The notes under the pieces are model-generated. The model did no database searches, had not been told where the DNA came from, and saw only the letters and a program-made list of their open reading frames with translations. Below, piece by piece: positions 40,589 through 49,502 of a DNA stretch of 64,000 nucleotides. Within the stretch, counting starts at the first letter, position 1, and each line of letters starts with the position of its first letter. The position numbers and the translations under genes are program-made. The stretch spans positions 24,744-88,743 of the forward strand of contig JAILHD010000056.1 of the NCBI GenBank assembly GCA_024696155.1, given 5' to 3'. This DNA is from Treponema sp. (lineage in GTDB: Bacteria > Spirochaetota > Spirochaetia > Treponematales > Treponemataceae).

Positions 40589-41572
40589 TTAGTATTTGCG
40601 GTTTGGAAGTTCTCTTTCAGCATTTTCCTGATCGAAAACCTGTTCAACTACATACTGAATCTTTCCCTTTGGTTTCTTTCCAGCTTCCAAAGTCTTAATG
40701 ATTTCATCAACACGTGGACCGTGGAGAGGGTTACATTCAACAGCACAGTTGATTTCGCCAGCCATCATTTTGTTGAATGTTTCGTGTACAGCATCGAAAC
40801 AGATGATGATGATGTCTTTTCCAGGTTTTTTACCAGCAGCCTTGATAGCGTCGATTGCACCCCAAGCCATATTGTCGTTTTCTGCGAATACTACATCAAT
40901 TTTTGGAGTTGATTTAAGGATAGACTCCATAACTTCCTGTCCCTTAGACTGTGTGAATTCACCTGTCTGCTGAGCAACAAGTTTCCAGTTTTTGTGAGCA
41001 GCAACACCTTCTTCGATACCCTGTGTACGTCCGATCTGTGCAGATGCACCAATTGTACCCTGAAGGTCAACAATATTGATTTCTTCCTTATCGCGGCCAA
41101 TCTTCTTCAAATAAGCTTCAAGCCATTTTACACCGTCGCGTCCTTCCTGAAGGAAGTTTCCGCCTACCCAGCAAAGATAAAGATCATCTACACCAGTCAT
41201 CTGGCGGTCAGAAAGAATTACAGGGATTCCTGCTTTTTTAGCTTCCTGAAGAACTGTTTCCCATCCTGTTTCTACTACTGGAGCAACTACGATGTAGTCT
41301 ACATCCTGCTGAATAAAACTTCGGATAGCCTTAATCTGATTTTCCTGTTTCTGCTGAGCGTCATCAAAAATCAATTTGTAGCCGTTAGCTTCTGTGAAAG
41401 TCTCTTTGAAAGATGTTGTGTTTGCAAGACGCCAGTCAGATTCAGCACCAACCTGTGCATAACCAACTGTAATCAGCTTCTTTGCAGGAGCCTTCTTTTT
41501 TGCTGCGAACATGCTGCTTGCAGCTGCAACCATAAGACCTGCTGCTACCAAAGTCTTAACTGTTTTTTTCAT
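40589..41572 (-). CDS. Sugar ABC substrate-binding protein (YtfQ-like)
   Basis: Signal peptide; VGYAQVGAESDWRLANT, DDAQQKQENQIKAIRSFI, PVVETGWETVLQEAKKAGIPVILSDRQ. Confidence 0.92.
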   Translation of the reverse strand: MKKTVKTLVAAGLMVAAASSMFAAKKKAPAKKLITVGYAQVGAESDWRLANTTSFKETFTEANGYKLIFDDAQQKQENQIKAIRSFIQQDVDYIVVAPVVETGWETVLQEAKKAGIPVILSDRQMTGVDDLYLCWVGGNFLQEGRDGVKWLEAYLKKIGRDKEEINIVDLQGTIGASAQIGRTQGIEEGVAAHKNWKLVAQQTGEFTQSKGQEVMESILKSTPKIDVVFAENDNMAWGAIDAIKAAGKKPGKDIIIICFDAVHETFNKMMAGEINCAVECNPLHGPRVDEIIKTLEAGKKPKGKIQYVVEQVFDQENAERELPNRKY

Positions 41573-41606
41573 AATCCATTTCCTCCTAACGATTTGGATT
41601 TTCTTT

Positions 41607-41628
41607 TTTAGTATAATTAAATACTAAA
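41607..41628. promoter_or_regulatory. Palindromic operator-like site overlapping a possible -10 upstream of sugar SBP gene
   Basis: TTTAGTAT-AATTAA-ATACTAAA; minus strand TTGGGC-N16-TATACT. Confidence 0.5.
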
Positions 41629-41716
41629 CCCGCCCAAGTCAGAAGTACATGGATTTTCTTACGGAGTTATTTCAATTTTTTGTGTTTTTTAAGGAAAGAA
41701 AAAGGAAGGAAAATTA

Positions 41717-41756
41717 ACTTTCTTCCAAAAAGTTAAGAATTTTTTGGAAGAAAGTT
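41717..41756 (-). terminator. Intrinsic terminator downstream of 41767-42906
   Basis: AACTTTCTTCCAAAAA / TTTTTGGAAGAAAGTT inverted repeat. Confidence 0.65.
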
Positions 41757-41766
41757 AAGAATTTTT

Positions 41767-42906
41767 TTACAAACTAAAGCGAGTACTCAAAGCGCCGCCA
41801 ATAATCTTAGAAGAGAAGTCATAACTTGCGCTGAATGTAAGGTCAATTACAGCAAAGTCAAAGGCAAAACCACCCTGCAATACAGGACGGAACTTAAAGC
41901 CATCAGCCCCACCTTCAAAATTCTTAGGCAACAAACCATCTGTAGCAGCAGCAACAATATCACTAGAATAACTGCCCAATATCTCTGTCCAATCAACATT
42001 CGTTACACCCCAATTAACCTCGGAATTTGTGAACATTAATTTAGCACCAGCAAAAGGTCTAAAGAACAAAAGCTTTGTAGAAATCTGAGCATTCAAATTA
42101 AAGTTTGATGATTTAAAGTCCATTCCAATATCTGCAGCATCGCTGTCTACACCAATATTACCCTTTGTATAATAGAAGCCGGCACCAACACTAAACTTTG
42201 TATCAAGAACATGTGGCTCCCACAAACAGTAACGAACATCAAAGCCAATAGAGAAAAAGTCAAAATTAAGTTTGTCCATCATTTTGTCCAAACCAATCTT
42301 TGAAGAATCAATTGTACAAAGTGTAAAACCAAAATCAAAAGGAAGCGCAAAATCACCAACTTTTACACCACCTATGCGGGCATCAAAAGTAATAGTTGGC
42401 ATAGGAAGAATAGAAGGCAAAGCTCCCATATCAGTTCTAAATGCCTCGCCAGTCTTTTTAATTGATTCTGTATCAACAGTTGCAACACCTGCGTTAACAC
42501 CAAGACCAAAACGAGGGCAGAAAACTCCATTTCCAACCTGTACAAGATATCCAATCCATGAATTTGCCCATACATTCTGCTGAATCTGGGTATTAGGAAT
42601 TGTATCTTTTAAATCATCAGAAAATCCGTTAAGACCATTTACTGATGTTGTATATGGATTTTTTGGATCAAGATTTTCGTAAGCAGCATTTATTGCATCT
42701 ATATACTTTTGTACATCAGCCTTATAAACTTGATTTGCATAAAGAGCAGCTTCAATTTCACCTTTATTTGAATTAAAAAGAAGCGCAATATCTTCTTCTA
42801 CCTCGAAAGTTCCAGGACCATCAAAAGCTTTAATTGTAATATTTTCTTTTGCAAAAAACGGCATCATCATACATGCCGCCAAAACACCTAAAACAACTTT
42901 CTTCAT
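41767..42906 (-). CDS. Predicted outer-membrane/exported protein
   Basis: Signal peptide MKKVVLGVLAACMMMPFFAKE and beta-strand-rich C-terminus ending FSASYDFSSKIIGGALSTRFSL. Confidence 0.7.
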   Translation of the reverse strand: MKKVVLGVLAACMMMPFFAKENITIKAFDGPGTFEVEEDIALLFNSNKGEIEAALYANQVYKADVQKYIDAINAAYENLDPKNPYTTSVNGLNGFSDDLKDTIPNTQIQQNVWANSWIGYLVQVGNGVFCPRFGLGVNAGVATVDTESIKKTGEAFRTDMGALPSILPMPTITFDARIGGVKVGDFALPFDFGFTLCTIDSSKIGLDKMMDKLNFDFFSIGFDVRYCLWEPHVLDTKFSVGAGFYYTKGNIGVDSDAADIGMDFKSSNFNLNAQISTKLLFFRPFAGAKLMFTNSEVNWGVTNVDWTEILGSYSSDIVAAATDGLLPKNFEGGADGFKFRPVLQGGFAFDFAVIDLTFSASYDFSSKIIGGALSTRFSL

Positions 42907-43036
42907 AAAACATTCCTCCGAATTACCACAAAAAGTTTATTATCAATATTGTAACAAATTAACATTATACCTTTGCACATTATACAAGTCAAACAAAATC
43001 ATTGAAACAACCCCTAATTTACTATAAAATCAGCAC

Positions 43037-44713
43037 ATGACAGATATAGAAATCGCTCAGAAAAACGTAATGATTCCTATCAAGGAAGTCGCAGAAAAAA
43101 TCGGTATTACAGAAGACAAGCTTGAACAGTACGGTCCTTACAAAGCAAAAATCACTTTTGAAGAACTTAGAACTTTACAGAAAAAGGCTTCAGAAAAACC
43201 TGGCAAGCTGATTCTTGTAACGGCAATCACTCCTACCCCAGCCGGCGAAGGAAAATCCACTGTAAGTATTGGTCTTGCAGACGGTCTTAACAAAATCGGA
43301 AAGAAAACCGTAGTTGCTCTTCGTGAGCCTAGCCTTGGACCATGTTTTGGCGTAAAAGGCGGTGCCTGTGGCGGCGGATATGCGCAGATTGTTCCAATGG
43401 AAGATATCAACCTTCATTTTACAGGCGACATTCACGCAATCTCAATTGCAAATAACCTTATTGCAACTTTAATTGACAACCACATTCAGCAGGGAAATCA
43501 GCTTGGAATTGACCCTCGTACCATCAGCTGGAAACGCTGTATGGACTTGAATGACCGTTCTTTACGCAACATCATCGTTGGACTTGGCGGCCGCTTGCAG
43601 GGAGTTCCACGAGAAGACCACTTTACAATCGCAGTTGCCTCAGAAATCATGGCAATTATCTGTCTTTCAAAAACTATCAGCGAACTTAAAGAGCGCATTG
43701 ACCGCATCGTAATTGGTCAGAACTACGCAAGAGAAAATGTAACATTCGGACAGCTTAAATGTACCGGTGCAGTTGCTGCTCTTCTTAAAGACGTAATAAA
43801 ACCAAATCTTGTACAGACTCTGGAAAAAAATCCAGCCTTTGTTCACGGTGGACCTTTTGCAAACATCGCTCACGGCTGTAACAGCGTTAACGCTACAATG
43901 TGTGCCCTTGCAACCGGTGACTACGTAGTTACAGAAGCAGGCTTTGCCGCAGATCTTGGAGCAGAAAAATTCCTGGACATTAAATGCCGCTCTGCAGGTC
44001 TTAAACCAGATGCAGTTGTAATTGTAGCTACAATCCGCGCCCTTAAAATGCATGGAGGCGTTGCAAAAACTGACCTTGCAGCACCAAATACACAGGCCCT
44101 TGAAAAAGGCTTTGAAAACCTTAAAGTTCATATAGAAAACATTGCAAAATTCGGTTTACCTTCAGTTGTTGCTGTAAACAAATTCATTACAGACAGCGAT
44201 GAAGAAATTAAACTTTTGCAGGATTTGTGCCAGAAGTTTGGTGCAAAAGCAGTACTCAGCGAAGGCTGGGAAAAAGGCGGAAACGGAACTACCGAACTTG
44301 CTAAAGCCGTTTCAGAACTTGCCGACAGCGGAAAGGCAGACTTCCATCACCTTTACGAAGATGAACTTCCTCTCACAAAGAAAATTGAAACAATTGCAAA
44401 AGAGATTTACCGTGCAGAACGTGTAGATTTTGACAGTGCAGCCTTGAAAAAACTCAAGACATTTGAAGAACAGGGGTACGGCAAACTTCCAGTCTGCATT
44501 GCAAAGACTCAGAATTCAATCAGCCACGACCCAACCTTAATCGGAGCTCCAAAAGGCTTTGTATTCCCAGTCCGCGACGTTCAGCTCTACGCAGGTGCCG
44601 GCTTTGTAGTAGCACTTGCAGGCGACATCATGACAATGCCAGGCTTGCCAAAAGCCCCTGCTGCACTCAACATTGATGTTGATGATAATGGTGTGATTAC
44701 GGGATTATTCTAA
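43037..44713 (+). CDS. fhs: Formate-tetrahydrofolate ligase
   Basis: [63 protein letters not shown]. Confidence 0.97.
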   Translation: MTDIEIAQKNVMIPIKEVAEKIGITEDKLEQYGPYKAKITFEELRTLQKKASEKPGKLILVTAITPTPAGEGKSTVSIGLADGLNKIGKKTVVALREPSLGPCFGVKGGACGGGYAQIVPMEDINLHFTGDIHAISIANNLIATLIDNHIQQGNQLGIDPRTISWKRCMDLNDRSLRNIIVGLGGRLQGVPREDHFTIAVASEIMAIICLSKTISELKERIDRIVIGQNYARENVTFGQLKCTGAVAALLKDVIKPNLVQTLEKNPAFVHGGPFANIAHGCNSVNATMCALATGDYVVTEAGFAADLGAEKFLDIKCRSAGLKPDAVVIVATIRALKMHGGVAKTDLAAPNTQALEKGFENLKVHIENIAKFGLPSVVAVNKFITDSDEEIKLLQDLCQKFGAKAVLSEGWEKGGNGTTELAKAVSELADSGKADFHHLYEDELPLTKKIETIAKEIYRAERVDFDSAALKKLKTFEEQGYGKLPVCIAKTQNSISHDPTLIGAPKGFVFPVRDVQLYAGAGFVVALAGDIMTMPGLPKAPAALNIDVDDNGVITGLF

Positions 44714-44742
44714 GTTAGATTTTAGAAATACAGGTTAAATAA

Positions 44743-44902
44743 AAAAAAACAGCTCCCAGTCGAGTTGTTGATTCCAAAACCGCGCGATATCGCGCTACAC
44801 GCTATTTGTGGTAAAGTAACTATTAAACCTGTCGCTCACGCGACACCCACAAATAGAGTGTTTTTGTAATCCTCAGCTCTCCTTCGCGCTGTTTTTTTTA
44901 TT
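44743..44902. repeat. Large intergenic palindrome between convergent fhs and adk
   Basis: AAAAAAAACAGC ... GCTGTTTTTTTT outer arms; inner CTATTTGTGG / CCACAAATAG; central GTCGCTCACGCGAC. Confidence 0.65.
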
Positions 44903-44913
44903 GAAAGTCTATC

Positions 44914-45546
44914 TTACTTCTTAAAAATCTCTTTGAACTTTCCAAGAAGTACATCAGTTTCAATAGAAGCATCCAAATCAGTAATTGCTCCCTTGTCGCG
45001 ATAGAACTTAATAAGAGGTTCTGTCTGCTCGCGGTAAACATCCATACGATGAAGGATAGATTCCTGTTTGTCATCATCACGCTGATAGAGTTCGCCGCCA
45101 CATTTGTCGCAAACGCCTTCTACTTTTGGTGGAAGAGTAAGAACATTAAAGTTAGCGCCACAAGCCTTACATACACGGCGTGTAGAAAGACGACGGATAA
45201 CGATTTCATCCTTAATTTCAAAGTTTACAACTTTTACATCGTCACAAATCTTTGTGAACATTTCTGCCTGTGGAATTGTGCGAGGGAAACCATCAAGAAT
45301 ATATCCGTTTTTGCAGTCAGGCTGAGAAAGACGATCTTTTACAAGTTCGCAAGTCAAATCATCACTTACCAATGAACCTGAATCAATAATAGCCTTAACT
45401 TTTACTCCAAGCGGAGTCTGATTTTTAATATTTGCACGGAAAATATCGCCTGTAGAAATATGCGGGATTTTGTAGTCTTCTGCAACTTTTACAGCTAGTG
45501 AGCCTTTACCAGCTCCCGGTGGTCCTAAAAAAATAAAGTTGTTCAT
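44914..45546 (-). CDS. adk: Adenylate kinase with Cys4 zinc-type LID
   Basis: FLGPPGAGKGSLAVKVAEDY, DGFPRTIPQAEMF, CKACGANFNVLTLPPKVEGVCDKCGG; RBS AAGGAG before ATG 45546. Confidence 0.95.
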   Translation of the reverse strand: MNNFIFLGPPGAGKGSLAVKVAEDYKIPHISTGDIFRANIKNQTPLGVKVKAIIDSGSLVSDDLTCELVKDRLSQPDCKNGYILDGFPRTIPQAEMFTKICDDVKVVNFEIKDEIVIRRLSTRRVCKACGANFNVLTLPPKVEGVCDKCGGELYQRDDDKQESILHRMDVYREQTEPLIKFYRDKGAITDLDASIETDVLLGKFKEIFKK

Positions 45547-45690
45547 TTTTATGAAACTCCTTAACAATTTAATATATTTTTACATTATATACGCTAATTC
45601 TATTATTTACAATTTTTCACTTGCCGATTAAGAATATTTTTATTATTTTTATTAATACTTAAATATAAATCTTTTTTTGGGAGATATAAA

Positions 45691-45963
45691 ATGAAAGTTA
45701 AACCTTTAGCAGATCGCGTTCTTGTTAAAAATGACAAGGCAGAAACAAAAACAGCAAGCGGACTTATTATTCCAGAAGCTGCTCAGGAAAAAACTCAGAC
45801 TGCATGTGTAGTAGAAGTAGGACCTGGAACTGACGATGTAAAAATCACTGTAAAACCAGGCGACCGCATTATGTATGATAAATATTCTGGAACACAGGTA
45901 AAAATCGACGGTGAAGATCACCTCATTCTTAAAATGAGTGACATCATCGCAGTTATCGAATAG
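45691..45963 (+). CDS. groES: Co-chaperonin GroES
   Basis: KVKPLADRVLVKNDKAETKTASGLIIPEAAQEKTQ...GDRIMYDKYSGTQVKIDGEDHLILKMSDIIAVIE. Confidence 0.96.
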   Translation: MKVKPLADRVLVKNDKAETKTASGLIIPEAAQEKTQTACVVEVGPGTDDVKITVKPGDRIMYDKYSGTQVKIDGEDHLILKMSDIIAVIE

Positions 45964-46000
45964 ATTGAAAACACTTGCCTTAAGATGAAGGCGAGTGACA

Positions 46001-46044
46001 GGCGGTTACATAAGTTGCCAATTTTTCATAGCCTTGTGACCGCC
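46001..46044 (-). repeat. Stem-loop repeat, family A copy 3
   Basis: Minus strand GGCGGTCACAAGGCTATGAAAAATTGGCAACTTATGTAACCGCC. Confidence 0.6.
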
Positions 46045-46050
46045 GAAGCG

Positions 46051-47898
46051 TTATTTATTGCGTAACAGTGTGCGCAAAAGAAATGCCCTTTCGTTTTCGT
46101 TGTTTATGTTGTAGGCATAGTCAGCAGAACGGAGGGCATTTTTTGTATCCCCATCTGCAACGTAAATATTTGCAATTCTGTAAAAAATCTCGCTTCTAAG
46201 TTTATTGTCAACTTCGCGTCCAGCAGTCTTTCCATATAAATCCATAGCTTTCTGCTTTTCGCCATTGGCAAAATACATATCACTAAGATTCATGCAAGGG
46301 GCAGTTCCAACACGAGTAGAAATCTGACCATCAGAAGTTATTCCACCGCTTTCAAATACACAAAATTCATAAATACGCAAAGCTTCTGCAAAACATTTAT
46401 TAAGACAGGCAAAGTATCCGCCAAATTCCGCCATAGGTAAATTAATTTCTTTTACACGTTCAGCAAACTGAACATAAAAGCCTTCTTTTTCATTAAAATG
46501 ATATTTGTCGTAAATATATTTATAAAAAAGAGAAGAAGCATCTTCTGTCTGCTTTGTCCTGAGCAAAAAATTCAATGCATACTGAACCAAAAGCTCCTTG
46601 TATTTTTCGCCTTCAGCATAATTGCGCTCAAGAATATTCCATAAATCACGAGTTTTTTCTTTTTCTGTAATATTCCTGTTTGATTTATACTCAAGGTCTA
46701 GTTTTTCAACTTCAAGATAAGGTTCTGGCGACTTTGAAAGGCTCAAGTCAATTCTGTAAAGTGCGTCGCTCAAAGGAATTTTCCGGCGATTATCGTATTT
46801 TTCCATTTCAAGAGAAGAAATTCCTGCCCGTCTTAAAGCCTTAACTTCATCATCTTCTTCGCGTTCAAGGCTGGATTCATAAGCAAAGTCTGCATACAAA
46901 ATCAAACCAGGAACAAAATCGGGATAATTTGTAACAATATCAAAAAGAAGGTCTGCTTCTGCATCAGCATCTTTTAAGCCTTTCGCCCAGATTGCACTGT
47001 TTACCATAATAACAGGAATAAGTTTTTCATCACCTTCTTTTTTAGGCAAATCAAAAATTGCAGGAATAATTTCCTGACGAACATTTTCTGCGCCTTCAAA
47101 ATCAGAAAGCGCCATAAAAGAATCCGACTCTAAGGCAATCTGAGCAATCTGGCTAACACGGTAAAGTCCGCTGTTCTGATAATCTCGCAAAAACTGCTTA
47201 GATTTTTCTACTGCAGAGATTGAATCGTAATATTCTCCACCATCATATAAAACTGTTGCCCAAAAATACGCGTCATCAGCATCTGCATAAAATTCAGGAT
47301 TAAGAGTTGCAGCCTTTTTTAGCTCGCCGTTATACAACATGGAAACCGCACAGTTTTTTAACCACAAAGGATTGTTACTTCCTGTGTAGGCATCATAAAA
47401 AATCTGAAAGAACGGCTCCTGCACAAAATAAACAAACAAATCTTCTGCTTCATTCTTCTGCAAAGCCTTACGCAAATAAATTTCAGAATAAACAGAACCA
47501 TATTTTGAGCTTTTTAATTTTTCTGCAAGTTTTTCTGCTTCTTCAAAGCGATTATTATTAATAAGATATTTTGAATAAACCGCAATAAGTTCAGGATTAT
47601 TTGAATGTCGTTTAATTGCTTTTTTGATTAGCGCTTCAGCGGCTGAATTTTCTGTAAGTTGAAGATAGCGTTTGTAAACACCAAGATAAGTCCAGGAATC
47701 CACTGCTTTTTTTTGAATCTTCTTCAGCTCCTTAAAAGCCTGCTTTTTCTGATTTTGTGCGATTAAAGAATCAATAATTTCTAAACGGTAGGTTAAAGAC
47801 TTTTGTTCTGCCTTCATACTGCACGCATTCAGACAGAACAAAATTAAAAAGAGAAATAAAAGACTTAAAACAAAGTTACTCTTTTTTTGCCGGTTCAT
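46051..47898 (-). CDS. TPR-like lipoprotein
   Basis: Lipobox FCLNACSMK; helical repeats; overlaps nusB by 23 bp. Confidence 0.75.
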   Translation of the reverse strand: MNRQKKSNFVLSLLFLFLILFCLNACSMKAEQKSLTYRLEIIDSLIAQNQKKQAFKELKKIQKKAVDSWTYLGVYKRYLQLTENSAAEALIKKAIKRHSNNPELIAVYSKYLINNNRFEEAEKLAEKLKSSKYGSVYSEIYLRKALQKNEAEDLFVYFVQEPFFQIFYDAYTGSNNPLWLKNCAVSMLYNGELKKAATLNPEFYADADDAYFWATVLYDGGEYYDSISAVEKSKQFLRDYQNSGLYRVSQIAQIALESDSFMALSDFEGAENVRQEIIPAIFDLPKKEGDEKLIPVIMVNSAIWAKGLKDADAEADLLFDIVTNYPDFVPGLILYADFAYESSLEREEDDEVKALRRAGISSLEMEKYDNRRKIPLSDALYRIDLSLSKSPEPYLEVEKLDLEYKSNRNITEKEKTRDLWNILERNYAEGEKYKELLVQYALNFLLRTKQTEDASSLFYKYIYDKYHFNEKEGFYVQFAERVKEINLPMAEFGGYFACLNKCFAEALRIYEFCVFESGGITSDGQISTRVGTAPCMNLSDMYFANGEKQKAMDLYGKTAGREVDNKLRSEIFYRIANIYVADGDTKNALRSADYAYNINNENERAFLLRTLLRNK

Positions 47899-48346
47899 CT
47901 TTTCCTATTTTATCAAGCACAGCATTAATAAATTTATAGGAATCATCAGTGCCAAAATCTTTTGCAATTTTGACAGCTTCATCAATAACAATTTGAGGTG
48001 TTGAACCAGACTGGAACTTCATCTCGTAAATGCTTGTTCGCAAAATTGCAAGGGTTACCTTATTAATACGTTCAAGCGACCAGTCTTTAGTAAGATGAGC
48101 TTTAATCATCTCATCAATTTCTGAAATATGATCAACAGTTCCAGATGCAATAAGGCTTGCAAAAGTCTGCTCTTCTTTGGAACTTTCTCTTACTTCCTGT
48201 ACTGCTGATTCAGTTTCTGGATTTGCAGTAAATTCAGAATCTTTCTGCAACCAGGAAAAGTTCAGCAAATCATCCAAAGAACATTTTGTAGCTTCCCAAG
48301 AAAACAAAACCTGGAAAGCAAGTATTCTACCTTTTCTTCTGGACAC
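47876..48346 (-). CDS. nusB: Transcription antitermination factor NusB
   Basis: SRRKGRILAFQVLFSWE, WSLERINKVTLAILRTSIYEMKF, VIDEAVKIAKDFGTDDSYKFINAVLDKI. Confidence 0.9.
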   Translation of the reverse strand: MSRRKGRILAFQVLFSWEATKCSLDDLLNFSWLQKDSEFTANPETESAVQEVRESSKEEQTFASLIASGTVDHISEIDEMIKAHLTKDWSLERINKVTLAILRTSIYEMKFQSGSTPQIVIDEAVKIAKDFGTDDSYKFINAVLDKIGKDEPAKKE

Positions 48347-48347
48347 T

Positions 48348-49439
48348 CTAGTTCTCCCAAGAAAGAAGCTTATCCAAAGCAGCGTCTTTCTTTTTCATAT
48401 CTACATTTTCAGGGGTATTTAAAGAATTTGCAAGCTGCTGTGCAGCAATCTGAACAAACTGCATCTGCTTCTGCTGACCAAGGTTACCACGAATATAATC
48501 ATAAACTGTGATTGTTGTGTCAGGCTGAACTACATCGCCAATACTAAGCATTTTTGCATCATATTTTTTTCCGATTTTAAAGAAGCGGAAATCCTGTGCA
48601 GTTTCTTTTACATCAGTTACAAAGCCTTCTTTCTGACCAAAAAGTTCACGAAGGTCAGCAAAAGAATATCCAAGGCGGGCAGCAATTGCTTCAGTCTTCT
48701 GCAAGAGCAAATCTCCAGCCTGGAAACCTGAATTTTCTTCTTTTGATTTTGCAACCAGCTGATCATGTGTAATTTTACCAGCTGTAAGCTGATTTCTTAA
48801 TTCATTTGCCTTCTGGCGGGCATTATCAATATTGTCACCCTTAGAAACAATAACAAGGAAAGACTTCATCATATCATTCCATACAAAAGAAGCCTTGTTG
48901 CTGTCGTAGAAGGCACGAATTTCTTCGTCAGTTGGAGCAACAGCCTGAATTTCTGACTGTTTTGCTTTTACAACATACTGCTGAATCATAAGCTGATTTT
49001 TAAGAGTTGCCTTATAATCAACTTTGTTCATCCCAACCTGCTTCTGCAAAAGCTCATCAAGAGTCATACCCTGAGTTCTTTTTACAATGTCATCAAGTTC
49101 TTTTTCAGAAACGTTTACACCAAGCTGCTGGCTCATACCCTGAACAAAATACTGATCAACAGCACTGTCTGGAATAGAAATACCGTCCTGAACAGCAGCC
49201 TGAAGCATAAGTTTTTCTTCAATAATAGTGTTCAAAACCTGCTTGCGTTCTTCTACAGTAAGTTTACGACCAAGCTGCTTCTCGTAAGGAAGAACACGAG
49301 TTTTTACCTGTTTTACAGTAACAGTTTCACTCTTATTCTTATTAAGTTTTACAATTGCCAGCGGCTGCAAGTCTGACTGAGCAAAAGAAGTACCAATTGC
49401 GGCAAAAATCATAAAACAAACTAGGGCTAATTTTTTCAT
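48348..49439 (-). CDS. SurA/PpiC-like periplasmic folding protein
   Basis: Signal peptide; SurA-N-like LNTIIEEKLMLQAAVQDGISIPDSAVDQYF; C-terminal rotamase-like region. Confidence 0.75.
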   Translation of the reverse strand: MKKLALVCFMIFAAIGTSFAQSDLQPLAIVKLNKNKSETVTVKQVKTRVLPYEKQLGRKLTVEERKQVLNTIIEEKLMLQAAVQDGISIPDSAVDQYFVQGMSQQLGVNVSEKELDDIVKRTQGMTLDELLQKQVGMNKVDYKATLKNQLMIQQYVVKAKQSEIQAVAPTDEEIRAFYDSNKASFVWNDMMKSFLVIVSKGDNIDNARQKANELRNQLTAGKITHDQLVAKSKEENSGFQAGDLLLQKTEAIAARLGYSFADLRELFGQKEGFVTDVKETAQDFRFFKIGKKYDAKMLSIGDVVQPDTTITVYDYIRGNLGQQKQMQFVQIAAQQLANSLNTPENVDMKKKDAALDKLLSWEN

Positions 49440-49502
49440 TTATAATTCCTTTTATTAGTTTTCTACTATTTTATAACAACTAAGTTTGCTGAAAGTTACC
49501 AA

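Noticed and set aside
43667-44131. 154 aa minus ORF inside fhs
   Set aside because: Antisense shadow, no RBS or recognisable domain.
45691-45963. groES without adjacent groEL as an anomaly
   Set aside because: groES and groEL are also unlinked in Treponema pallidum, so this is expected.
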